64,000 bases of DNA. It comes from Veillonella criceti. GTDB taxonomy: Bacteria; Bacillota; Negativicutes; Veillonellales; Veillonellaceae. The first letter of the stretch is position 1; every line of letters starts with the position of its first letter. Below are positions 17,118 through 24,960 of this stretch, one piece after another. The position numbers and the translations under genes were made by a program. The notes beneath the pieces are model-generated. The model was not told the origin of the DNA and did not search any database. It saw only the letters and a program-made list of their open reading frames with translations. The stretch spans positions 1,126,001 to 1,190,000 of the forward strand of contig NZ_UHIO01000001.1 of the NCBI RefSeq assembly GCF_900460315.1, read 5' to 3'.

Positions 17118-19604
17118 ATGTCTCAATTTAAATTACATAATCTCGATACTATTCGTCGAGTCTTACGCCTTATGTCATATTATTTTTATTCACGGAATAC
17201 GTCTACCAAATTTGGAATTAATCCACGAACACATGATACTGCGCTAAAAGTCATTCGTAATATTTTTCCTCCAGAATTTCAAGTCGATAAACAAGAACAA
17301 TTTATAAAAAAATTACAATATAATCCAGAATTTACGAATCGCTACAACACGTCTTTTAATTACTTACAAAAAATATTTCAATATAAAATACCAAAACCTG
17401 AAACGGTACTTGACTTTTTACTAATTCTATCTGCTTTCGACAAAGATCATAATGACTTCACTTTCATAGAGCTAAAAAAATTTCTCTGGGATCCAAGGCC
17501 TTACGAGCCTAATCATTACCCCCATTATAAAACTCCACTAGAATTAAAACGAATAAAAGATACATTAAACGAGCCTGCTTTACGTGTACGCATTGATCGT
17601 CTTGTCAGTATCGGTATACTACAAGAAAAAACAAATAATAATGGAGTGCGGATTTATCATTTACCACACTATCCTCTCCCTGACTTAACCGACGAAGATT
17701 TATTATCCTTACAAGATGCTTTAAAATTTTATCGCAATGTATGTATACTCAGTGCACCTGGTTATACATTGGTAGATAAAATACGAACCATTTTGCCATC
17801 CACTAAAGACTCAAATGACTATCCTATTGTATTTCAAAATAATAATGCTACGCGCATTTTAGATAATGCAATCCTATCTGATGCGATAAAAGCAATCAAC
17901 CTACATGAGCTACTCCACTTCACTTATGATGGTGCTGAAGAAGATATAAAAGTAATTCCGCACCATATCATTAGTGAGCCTTTATATAATCGTGAATATA
18001 TCATTGGTCAACGAGTAGACTATAACGACAAAACAGATACATTTAAAATTAACCCTGCAGAGCCTTTTAAAGTTCAAAAAATGAATCGCGTCTATGTTAA
18101 ATCTATACCATTGCCATTAATTTCATATGTAACAGCCCACAAAAATACAGACTTTAACATATCCGGAACTCTGTATCCACTCAATAAACATGCTAGTCCA
18201 ACACAAGAATTAGTATTCAAGCTAATTTTTGATCCTCTCTATAAAAAATCAGACTTAATTATGAAAATAAAGGAAGCTTGCCGTGGCCAAAGTCTCACCC
18301 TATTAGAAAGTTCCGATTCTTATCAAATATATAAACTCAAAAGCTTTGATTTATTAAAAATCCTTCCCAATCTTCGCATTTGTATGCCTCATATTAAATT
18401 ACTAGAAACAAATACTTCAATTGCAAAAAAAATAACTGACGATTTACATAAAACACTTAATAATTACTTGTTAAACTCCGTTCCAAACACAATCTCTGAT
18501 GTAACAAAAAATAAAGGTAATCCCCAAACCGCTTCTTCAAGAATAAAATCTGAAGATTCATCAACAAACTTAAAAGAAAGAGGTTATTGGAATACTATTT
18601 TTAATGAATTAAATAGCTCAATTATGTTTACACTCATGGAGTTAATTCGCCAAGTAGATAGTGGTGAAGATATAGATAAAGAGTCTATTATCAATACACT
18701 AGCCTCTATTACTAATGTTTCAACAGCTAAGAAATTTACAAATTTTTTCTTCCGTTTTGATTTACAAACGCCTCGCTCTATCTTACCTAATCCACTTCCC
18801 GATTTCTTATTCGGTGATGAAGCAGGCTTTCTTAAACAATTAGTTGAAGACTGTAATTTTAACTGGCTAATATCAGAGGACTTAAAAAAGGAGTTACAAA
18901 CTGCATGCAAAGAATTTCAACTACTTATTAAAACTACTCACTATTCCACACTCCCACCGATAGAAACAGCATTGACTACTAGTAATCAAAATAATTTATT
19001 AACTACTATATTACAATCGTTTAAATTAAAAAATAATATCTCTATTCAACTAAAATCAGAAAACTTAATAGGTTTTTCAAGTATAAATAATAACCCCCTT
19101 GCATTACCAAAACAAATTGAAGTCTCACCTTGTCGGCTAGAGTATAATTTAGCTACTCACCAATACGCTTTACTTGTATATAACAAAGATCAGTATACAT
19201 TTGCTGGTATACCATTATCTGCAATAGAAAAAATAACAATAAGTAATACCTCAGTGCCTATTAATCTAGATACTATTTTTGCTAATTACATAGAAAAAAA
19301 TAGTCACACTATTACGTTTATTCTTCACGACTCCACAACTAGAAATACTTTTGATCGTTGCTTTGGCATTTTTAGCCCTCACTTAATCGATGCTAGTCAA
19401 TTAAATATTACTCAAAATCAAGGAAGTGAGAACCCAAAATATAAATTAACTATCTCATTTTGTGCTTTTGACGAAATTCAAACTACCATGTTTGATAAAC
19501 TCTTATCCTTAGGATCAGCAGTCGAAATTATCGAACCTATATCTTTAAGAAAACATATGATAGATATACTACAGAAAAGTCTTACTCTTTGTTCACGGAT
19601 TTAG
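17118..19604 (+). CDS. Long WYL-domain regulator divergent from the CRISPR genes
   Basis: An 828-residue protein read away from the CARF-HEPN operon across a 104-base gap that must contain both promoters. A winged-helix segment lies at about 95-180 (FTFIELKKFLW to IDRLVSIGIL). It is followed by the helical linker typical of WYL regulators (LTDEDLLSLQDAL, about 190-230) and a WYL domain at about 250-340 (INLHELLHFTYDG, REYIIGQRVD). A second sheet-rich segment near 680-760 and a C-terminal WCX-like end (SLGSAVEIIEPISLRKHM) follow. WYL regulators sense ligands or nucleic acid and control several CRISPR systems. At more than twice the usual size of about 320 residues, this one is unusual. The AAAGGAG ribosome site is clear. 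Confidence 0.8.
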   Translation: MSQFKLHNLDTIRRVLRLMSYYFYSRNTSTKFGINPRTHDTALKVIRNIFPPEFQVDKQEQFIKKLQYNPEFTNRYNTSFNYLQKIFQYKIPKPETVLDFLLILSAFDKDHNDFTFIELKKFLWDPRPYEPNHYPHYKTPLELKRIKDTLNEPALRVRIDRLVSIGILQEKTNNNGVRIYHLPHYPLPDLTDEDLLSLQDALKFYRNVCILSAPGYTLVDKIRTILPSTKDSNDYPIVFQNNNATRILDNAILSDAIKAINLHELLHFTYDGAEEDIKVIPHHIISEPLYNREYIIGQRVDYNDKTDTFKINPAEPFKVQKMNRVYVKSIPLPLISYVTAHKNTDFNISGTLYPLNKHASPTQELVFKLIFDPLYKKSDLIMKIKEACRGQSLTLLESSDSYQIYKLKSFDLLKILPNLRICMPHIKLLETNTSIAKKITDDLHKTLNNYLLNSVPNTISDVTKNKGNPQTASSRIKSEDSSTNLKERGYWNTIFNELNSSIMFTLMELIRQVDSGEDIDKESIINTLASITNVSTAKKFTNFFFRFDLQTPRSILPNPLPDFLFGDEAGFLKQLVEDCNFNWLISEDLKKELQTACKEFQLLIKTTHYSTLPPIETALTTSNQNNLLTTILQSFKLKNNISIQLKSENLIGFSSINNNPLALPKQIEVSPCRLEYNLATHQYALLVYNKDQYTFAGIPLSAIEKITISNTSVPINLDTIFANYIEKNSHTITFILHDSTTRNTFDRCFGIFSPHLIDASQLNITQNQGSENPKYKLTISFCAFDEIQTTMFDKLLSLGSAVEIIEPISLRKHMIDILQKSLTLCSRI

Positions 19605-19665
19605 CCAGGCTACACATAAAATCTGCTCGTTGTACTTTAGCTAAATTATTGTAAATATATTCCCC

Positions 19666-19941
19666 TCATGAAATAATATAATACTGCGACTTTTTCATCG
19701 TTTCATCATTTGTCCAAATATCTTTTACTGACCCCCATCCTAAAGGTGCTATAAGTAATTTACATTTATCTGATGTTTTAGTTATTTTCAATAAATGTTG
19801 TTGTATTTTATGCATACTAAGAGAATCTTTATCACTGATAAAAACACTACCTTGCAAACGATGAGCAAAACTTTCTAAGAATTTAACAACTTCTCGACGA
19901 ATTTTGTCTTCGGATACATCATAACAAATAATATATTGCAT
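19666..19941 (-). CDS. cas2: Cas2, spacer acquisition partner of Cas1
   Basis: A 91-residue protein with the Cas2 ferredoxin-like fold. It starts MQYIICYDVSEDKIRREV, with the conserved Asp8 at the end of strand 1, then a helix, GSVFISD, and a second beta-alpha-beta half ending in QYYII. It has a GAGGAGG ribosome site. It lies convergent with the WYL gene and about 18 kb from cas1, an unusual split of the adaptation module. It appears intact. Confidence 0.92.
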   Translation of the reverse strand: MQYIICYDVSEDKIRREVVKFLESFAHRLQGSVFISDKDSLSMHKIQQHLLKITKTSDKCKLLIAPLGWGSVKDIWTNDETMKKSQYYIIS

Positions 19942-20101
19942 ACAACACCTCCTCTTTTCTATAACATCATTTTTATCATAAAATTTTACCTTAATAGTAC
20001 TAGTATTGTAGCATTATATTTTTATCGTTCTCACACATATTATTGTGAAACTTATTCCACGTCAAAAAAGTCAACCTCAACGCTACCAATATCTATACAC
20101 A

Positions 20102-20151
20102 AGACAAAATATTACAGGTATTTTGTCTCAAAATCGATTTTATTATATAAT
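20102..20151 (+). promoter_or_regulatory. Promoter overlapping a 10-bp inverted repeat
   Basis: TTGTCT (20123-20128) and TATAAT (20146-20151) are 17 bases apart and lead into the 80-residue gene. A perfect inverted repeat AGACAAAATA / TATTTTGTCT (20102-20111 and 20119-20128) ends exactly on the -35 box, a typical repressor-operator position. The rest of the gap from 19942 shows nothing else. Confidence 0.6.
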
Positions 20152-20176
20152 ATAATTAGAAAAAGGAGGTATTTCT

Positions 20177-20419
20177 ATGATTAAAGAAAAATTGATTGAA
20201 ATGATTAGCTCTTACTTCAAAGTTGATGAAAGTAAATTCATGTCTGTAGTAAATAATATTGAAGGTCTTAACATTAACAGTATTGACGATGTAAAAAGCC
20301 TTGATGCCGATCAATTACAAACACTGCTTGCCAGCCTAAAAGATGCGTATGGCGAAGTAAGCGGTAATGAAGATTTAAAAGCAGGCCTTAGTAACCTAGC
20401 TGGAAAATTTTTCAAATAA
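20177..20419 (+). CDS. Small acidic helical protein, unknown
   Basis: An 80-residue soluble protein with a strong AAAGGAGG ribosome site, its own promoter and a large terminator-like hairpin downstream, so it is a genuine monocistronic gene. The sequence has no membrane segment or cysteine. It is mostly amphipathic helix, with SYFKVDESKF, then SIDDVKSLDADQLQTLL, and ends in NLAGKFFK. The second half resembles small helix-bundle or carrier-like folds, but there is no Ser attachment motif. I recognise no family. It lies between cas2 and a probable toxin-antitoxin pair. Confidence 0.75.
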   Translation: MIKEKLIEMISSYFKVDESKFMSVVNNIEGLNINSIDDVKSLDADQLQTLLASLKDAYGEVSGNEDLKAGLSNLAGKFFK

Positions 20420-20444
20420 AAAGCTAATAAAATATATTAAAAAC

Positions 20445-20490
20445 AATAATGCGACTGGAAAGTATTCATATATCTTCCAGTCGCATTATT
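20445..20490. terminator. Perfect 16-bp stem between convergent genes
   Basis: AATAATGCGACTGGAA (20445-20460) pairs perfectly with 20475-20490 around a 14-base loop. The flanks are A-rich on the left and T-containing on the right, so it can act in both directions between the small acidic gene and the toxin-like gene. Confidence 0.75.
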
Positions 20491-20548
20491 TGCCTTTAAA
20501 GCTTTTACTTCTTATACTACTATTTTTTAATGAATTGTTATTTCCGCT

Positions 20549-21010
20549 TCATTTTATTGTTGGAAACATAGAATGCGCCTCGTCAAACCATAATATATAG
20601 AACACATTTCTATCAACAACACCAATTAAACGTTTACGAGCATCAATTCGTAAAGAAAATACTTTTTCATAATTTCTCATGTATCCTCGTTCAATAAAAA
20701 CTTTTTGGTATTCTTTAGGCAAAAGCGTTCCCGATATAAAATGATTATTAGTACCGTTTCCCTTTGCCTTACCTCCCGATTGTGATTTTATTTCAAACCA
20801 AGTCATTGTCTCAAAACTTTTTAACTTTGCAATAATCGTATCTATAACAAATAATCCTTCCAATCGCCAACACTCATGACCCCTTTCAATTTTATCAAAG
20901 GACCAAGCAAATCGGCTGTTATCCAAATTAAAAGCTACATTAGGTAAATCTTTCTTTTTTGCATTCAAAAAGGCGCCTGACTGACGCCCTTTTTTATTCT
21001 TATTCCCCAT
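20549..21010 (-). CDS. Probable toxin partner of the Panacea antitoxin
   Basis: A 153-residue basic protein lying 4 bases after the antitoxin stop, without its own ribosome site, so it is translationally coupled. It starts with a Lys/Arg/Gly-rich tail. A compact domain follows with FAWSFDKIERGHECWRLEGL, TMTWFEIKSQ, NHFISGTLLPKEYQ and a beta hairpin near IDARKRLIGVVD ending FYILWFDEAH. The gene order and coupling match Panacea (DUF4065/SocA-like) toxin-antitoxin pairs, where the partner gene encodes the toxin. I cannot assign its enzymatic class. The function is inferred from context. Confidence 0.6.
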   Translation of the reverse strand: MGNKNKKGRQSGAFLNAKKKDLPNVAFNLDNSRFAWSFDKIERGHECWRLEGLFVIDTIIAKLKSFETMTWFEIKSQSGGKAKGNGTNNHFISGTLLPKEYQKVFIERGYMRNYEKVFSLRIDARKRLIGVVDRNVFYILWFDEAHSMFPTIK

Positions 21011-21014
21011 TTAA

Positions 21015-21461
21015 TTACCAGTTTTCTTGATAGTAATCTAACATAGATTCCTTAGTTATAATATTCGTACAAATAGCTCCTTCAGGACAATCTCCACGAG
21101 CTTCTAACCATGGCATTTCTCTATGTGTCATTTCACTTAATTCATAAGCTGGTAAATCTTTTAACGAATTTATTACTACATCAATTGTTTCTTTATTAGT
21201 ACCTGTCAATCGGTCTAAATCAACATCATACTTCTTCAAAAAATTAGAATCATTTAACATAAACATACCTTTGTGGGCATCATACAAAGCTCTACATACT
21301 GGCCCTTTAGCCCAAGCTTCAAATTCATCACTAAACAAAGGTATATCATCCCATACTAGTGACATTGCTTGTGAATAAAATACTAGCTTTTGCAATTTCA
21401 TAGCAGACATAGAACCAACACTATCTAATATATATTTTGCTACATCAAATACAGTTGCCAT
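21015..21461 (-). CDS. Panacea-domain (DUF4065, SocA-like) antitoxin
   Basis: A 148-residue protein with the Panacea signature. It has an N-terminal helix ending in MSAMKLQKLVFYSQA, then FSDEFEAWAKGPVCRALYDAH (about 42-63), and a later helix with YELSEMTHREMPWLEAR. Panacea domains act as antitoxins for many unrelated toxin families. It is the first gene of a two-gene operon, behind an AAAGGAGG ribosome site. The pair lies 1 kb beyond the CRISPR locus, consistent with a defence-enriched region. Confidence 0.85.
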   Translation of the reverse strand: MATVFDVAKYILDSVGSMSAMKLQKLVFYSQAMSLVWDDIPLFSDEFEAWAKGPVCRALYDAHKGMFMLNDSNFLKKYDVDLDRLTGTNKETIDVVINSLKDLPAYELSEMTHREMPWLEARGDCPEGAICTNIITKESMLDYYQENW

Positions 21462-21597
21462 ATCTGCACCTCCTTTATGCTAATACATTCTCTTTTTATT
21501 ATACTTCATATCCTCATAAAAGTGTAGAAAAGTGTCTCTATAACTTTTCATTTCCATGATTAACACTAACTAAATCCGATAAATCGCAATATGTCTC

Positions 21598-22518
21598 TTA
21601 TTTAAACAGCGCTTCCATATCTACTAGTCCTACTGGTGCTGGTGATACTAAGAACAAGCTTACTACAGCCAAGATGGTAACGGCAATAGCCGTATAAGAA
21701 AATGTACCGCGACGGCTAAATTCATAAATTCCAGCAAAACGCATGCCAATAGCTGCCCCTACTGCCGCTACAAGTGCAGGCATAGAGAAAATAAATTCGG
21801 TAGCAAAGATAGCCATAATCCCCATGAAGGCCGCCACAAAAGTAATCACAGGAATCATCACATCTTGTTTACTCGGGAAATTACGCCCTAAAGCCCGTGC
21901 GTAAAAAGAAGTATCTAAACCAAATAAACCTAAGAATACCGTCAAGAAATTCCAAAGTTGAGTCCATGTACCACGAAATGCATCACGATGTTTAGCTGCA
22001 TACCATGCAAAACCAGTAAGCCCTAACATAACTAAACCAACCAAAATAAAGTAGTAATTAACTGGCATATATGGCACTGCAAATACACCAACTAAGCACC
22101 AAATTGTGGCTATAACGGCACTTAATAGCACTTGACTCAACGCAGGACGTTCACTTTGCGGTAATCGCTTGTACATATTCATCGCTAGTTCAGCAATAAA
22201 GCACAAAATAAAAAATGCAATAGCCGCTGGTGGTGCTACAAAGGCCAATATAACGGAACCTAACACAGGAATCGCTACACGCCAGCCTTTAAATAAAATA
22301 AGTTGCTTAACATTTAATCGAAAATCTTGCGTTTCAGACGTAAATCCATTATACACAGCAAAGGTAAGCATAAACGCTACTAGTTCTAAAGGCTTAGCCC
22401 CCCAATACAACAAAGTAGGGGCAATAATAAAGGATAAAGCTACCCCCGTAAAACGTGAAATGAGAGCCGCTACTAGACCCACTGTAAAAAACGGCAACAA
22501 TGCAACAATAATATCCAT
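21598..22518 (-). CDS. TSUP (TauE/SafE-like) membrane permease
   Basis: About 306 residues from the ATG at 22518; the GGAGAG that could serve it overlaps two earlier in-frame ATGs. There are eight or more hydrophobic segments, beginning MDIIVALLPFFTVGLVAALISR, with a repeat-like organisation. After the first helix the motif GVALSFIIAPTLLYWG resembles the G-G-P start of each half of TSUP anion exporters. Substrates of this family include sulfite and other small organic anions; none can be deduced here. No transport partner lies nearby. Another permease family is possible. Confidence 0.5.
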   Translation of the reverse strand: MDIIVALLPFFTVGLVAALISRFTGVALSFIIAPTLLYWGAKPLELVAFMLTFAVYNGFTSETQDFRLNVKQLILFKGWRVAIPVLGSVILAFVAPPAAIAFFILCFIAELAMNMYKRLPQSERPALSQVLLSAVIATIWCLVGVFAVPYMPVNYYFILVGLVMLGLTGFAWYAAKHRDAFRGTWTQLWNFLTVFLGLFGLDTSFYARALGRNFPSKQDVMIPVITFVAAFMGIMAIFATEFIFSMPALVAAVGAAIGMRFAGIYEFSRRGTFSYTAIAVTILAVVSLFLVSPAPVGLVDMEALFK

Positions 22519-22612
22519 CATACTCTCCATTCTACTACAAATACTAATTACAACGTGCTACTTTCTTGCCTTCTAGTATAGCGAATTATCCCCTTCCAAT
22601 GCAAATTTTCTC

Positions 22613-23374
22613 CTAACTTGTTTTACGCGCCCCTTTATATCCCTGCCATTGATCAAGACGTTTTCTCACCGCGGAGTACGAACACCCCAATTCTTCAGCA
22701 ATTTGTAGCGGGCTTTGCCCGTCCTGATAGCGCAAACATACTTCATACGTATTCAATTTTAACTGATTTCCATGCAAGTGAATGCCGGCTTCTTTTAATC
22801 GTTCTGCTACAGTAGCAGGCTTAATATTATATAATATGGCTAACTCCGTCGTCGTCATATGACGTTGTGTATATAAATAAACAAGTTCTTTTACATTTAC
22901 ATAAATTCGCTTGTTACTATGCCGAATTCGTACGCCAGCTTGCCTTAGTATGGTGAGTACTGTCCAACGTGAAATCTGTAATCGTCTAGCAATCCAAGAG
23001 GCACTTTGCCCATTGCTATAAAAAGAAATGATTTGTTGTTGCTTCCTTAACGATGGCGCTATATACGTTGACTGTTTAGATGCTAAGATACCTAAGTTAC
23101 GTAAACGAGCCGCTACTGTAGTATGTGAACATTGATAGCGTTTAGCCAACTGCTTAACACCTAGCCCCTCTTTCAAGTAAAGATACGCCATCTCTTTCAT
23201 GGGCAATTCTTTTCGTCTAGAATGAATCGGTATTGCATATTCATGAAGTCGCCGTACCACAGTATCTTGACTACAATGCAATTCTTTAGCAATGGACCAC
23301 GTAGACATACCTTTTTCTAAATATAACTGCTTCAATAGTGGTCTTGGAATAACCACTTGTTGCCCCTTCCCCAT
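22613..23374 (-). CDS. Protein of five tandem helix-turn-helix modules
   Basis: The start used is the ATG at 23374, because the AGGAGG ribosome site lies inside the first codons of a longer in-frame reading; this gives 253 residues. The whole chain is five repeats of about 45-48 residues, each a trihelical HTH of the resolvase/Hin type. The pattern is Y-x-x-G-x-S, then I-A-x-x-L-x-x-S, then T-V-x-x-R-L, with conserved RL at the end of recognition helices 1, 2, 4 and 5. No catalytic, ligand-binding or dimerisation domain is visible. It should bind an extended DNA site of about 40-60 bp. A 19-bp triple repeat lies just upstream. Confidence 0.75.
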   Translation of the reverse strand: MGKGQQVVIPRPLLKQLYLEKGMSTWSIAKELHCSQDTVVRRLHEYAIPIHSRRKELPMKEMAYLYLKEGLGVKQLAKRYQCSHTTVAARLRNLGILASKQSTYIAPSLRKQQQIISFYSNGQSASWIARRLQISRWTVLTILRQAGVRIRHSNKRIYVNVKELVYLYTQRHMTTTELAILYNIKPATVAERLKEAGIHLHGNQLKLNTYEVCLRYQDGQSPLQIAEELGCSYSAVRKRLDQWQGYKGARKTS

Positions 23375-23450
23375 ATAGGTAAACCTCCTCATATATTCTA
23401 TGTTGACTACCCCTAATCGCTACCACTACAAATTCTAATTACAACTACAG

Positions 23451-23507
23451 TTAGAGTTATTTCCTTAATTTAGAGTTATCCCCTTCATTTAGAATTATTT
23501 CCTTACA
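23451..23507. repeat. Three tandem 19-bp repeats
   Basis: Three consecutive imperfect 19-mers, starting at 23451, 23470 and 23489, share TTAGAgTTATttCCTT. They lie in the 320-base divergent interval between the five-HTH gene and the membrane protease gene and look like iterated protein-binding sites. Confidence 0.75.
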
Positions 23508-23601
23508 CTTTGAGCTCACTGCCCATTATAAAAAGAAGCGCCCTAGGAATCAATAGTTTCACTCACACCAATAGAATGAGTTGCATACCAATAGTGGTAA
23601 A

Positions 23602-23649
23602 TGTACTGCTAGTACATTTTTTGACGCTAATTTTGCGTATATCGATATT
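23602..23649 (+). promoter_or_regulatory. Promoter and palindrome before the membrane protease
   Basis: TTGACG (23621-23626) and GATATT (23644-23649) are 17 bases apart, 47 bases before the start codon. The palindrome TGTACTGCTAGTACA (23602-23616) lies directly upstream of the -35 box and could be an operator. Confidence 0.4.
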
Positions 23650-23695
23650 TTACGGTATACTAATAAATATATAAATTTTACCAAAGGAGCTGTTT

Positions 23696-24319
23696 ATGTT
23701 TAACTTCAGTTTATTAAATATTGTCGCAGCCTTGCCTGCTATTATTATCGCTATGGCTATGCATGAATATGCCCATGCTAAAGTGGCCGATGTATTAGGC
23801 GACGATACACCCCGCCGTATGGGACGTCTTACTATGAACCCCTTTGCACATCTTGATTTTATTGGTATGTTAATGCTCTTACTCTTACATTTTGGGTGGG
23901 CAAAGCCTGTTATCATTAATCCAGCAAATTTTAAAAATAAAAAAAGAGATGATATGCTCGTTTCTTTAGCTGGCCCATTGGCTAATATTATCGTAGCTTT
24001 TATAGCGGCTTTCGTGCTATTTTTTGTGAATAATCACAATATTGACGTATCACAAGGTTTATATACAGTAATCTCCCTTATGGTTATTATTAATGTAAAT
24101 TTTGCTATATTCAACTTAATCCCTATTCCACCACTCGATGGCGCTCATATTGTCTCCAACTTTCTATCGCCATCTTGGCAGATGAAATATTGGCAATGGC
24201 AACGATTTGGCTTCTTAGCCTTAATTCTCCTTGCCTATACGCCATTTTTAAGCATGGTACTCATCCCCGTACAGCAAAGTATCTTAAAACTATTTAGCCT
24301 AATTTTGCAATTTGTATAA
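23696..24319 (+). CDS. Site-2-protease-type (M50) membrane metalloprotease
   Basis: A 207-residue polytopic membrane protein. The zinc motif HEYAH is in the first membrane segment (about residue 22), and a second conserved motif, NLIPIPPLDGAH, lies near 140 and supplies the third zinc ligand. There are about five transmembrane segments and no PDZ domain. This matches the short YwhC-type branch of rhomboid-unrelated site-2 proteases, whose substrates are generally unknown. A good AAAGGAG ribosome site is present, and the gene is followed by a phosphatase gene in the same direction. Confidence 0.88.
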   Translation: MFNFSLLNIVAALPAIIIAMAMHEYAHAKVADVLGDDTPRRMGRLTMNPFAHLDFIGMLMLLLLHFGWAKPVIINPANFKNKKRDDMLVSLAGPLANIIVAFIAAFVLFFVNNHNIDVSQGLYTVISLMVIINVNFAIFNLIPIPPLDGAHIVSNFLSPSWQMKYWQWQRFGFLALILLAYTPFLSMVLIPVQQSILKLFSLILQFV

Positions 24320-24377
24320 GTAACCTTATTTTGCAACTTGTATAACTAGCTTTATTTTACAATTTATATAAAAGGAG
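24302..24377 (+). repeat. 26-bp tandem duplication over a stop codon
   Basis: Three imperfect units of about 26 bases begin at 24302, 24328 and 24354, each starting ATTTTrCAA. The first unit contains the last codons and stop of the protease gene, so the following two copies look like a slippage duplication of the gene end. Confidence 0.65.
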
Positions 24378-24384
24378 TTATGTT

Positions 24385-24867
24385 ATGACCGCATCAAAAC
24401 GGCCTATTCATATTCAATTTGTTTGTCATGGTAATATTTGTCGTTCGACTATGGCGGAATTTGTGTTCAAGGATTTAGTAAACAAAGCGCAGCTAAACAA
24501 GAATTTCATCATCGATTCTACAGCTACTAGTCGCGAAGAAATTGGTAATGACACACATCCTGGCACTAAAACTAAATTACGTGCTCTCAATATTCCTTTT
24601 ACTCCACGTAAAGCACGTCAAATTACTAAAGATGACTATAATTCAGCAGATTATATCATCATTATGGATGAAAATAATCGTCGTAATCTAGAGCGCCTAC
24701 TTGGTCCTGATACTGATCACAAAATTCATAAAATGCTTTCCTTCATTGGTGAAATTCGTGATGTCAAAGATCCTTGGTACACTGGTAACTTTGATGAAAC
24801 CTATGATGATATTGCCCCTAGCTGTAAGGCTTTATTGAAGCATCTGATTCTAAAATATAGCCTATAA
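24385..24867 (+). CDS. Low-molecular-weight protein tyrosine phosphatase
   Basis: A 160-residue cytoplasmic phosphatase. The P-loop C-x5-R-S is VCHGNICRSTM near residue 14, with the nucleophilic Cys and phosphate-binding Arg intact. The general-acid aspartate lies in the C-terminal DPWYTGNF motif (about 132). Length and motif spacing are normal for the family. It may reverse tyrosine or arginine phosphorylation, but no kinase is next to it. It follows the protease gene by 65 bases and ends at a bidirectional terminator. Confidence 0.93.
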   Translation: MTASKRPIHIQFVCHGNICRSTMAEFVFKDLVNKAQLNKNFIIDSTATSREEIGNDTHPGTKTKLRALNIPFTPRKARQITKDDYNSADYIIIMDENNRRNLERLLGPDTDHKIHKMLSFIGEIRDVKDPWYTGNFDETYDDIAPSCKALLKHLILKYSL

Positions 24868-24886
24868 CATTGCCCTTAACGACTAT

Positions 24887-24934
24887 AAAAAGCCCAAGGC
24901 TCACTATCAATAACTGATAACGCCTTGGGCTTTT
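24887..24934. terminator. Bidirectional terminator
   Basis: AAAAGCCCAAGGC (24888-24900) pairs with 24922-24934 (GCCTTGGGCTTTT). The A and T flanks allow termination of both the phosphatase gene and the convergent kdgA operon. Confidence 0.9.
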
Positions 24935-24960
24935 ACTATTTATCCTATCCCCCTACTATT

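Noticed and set aside
194..21461. Reading the whole locus as a mobile element because of its high AT content
   Set aside because: No integrase, transposase, terminal repeats or attachment-site duplication could be found, so transfer is possible but not supported.
22169..22576. 135-residue plus-strand frame opposite the TSUP-like permease gene
   Set aside because: Low-complexity Ala/Thr/Asn sequence antisense to a hydrophobic membrane protein gene; no ribosome site.
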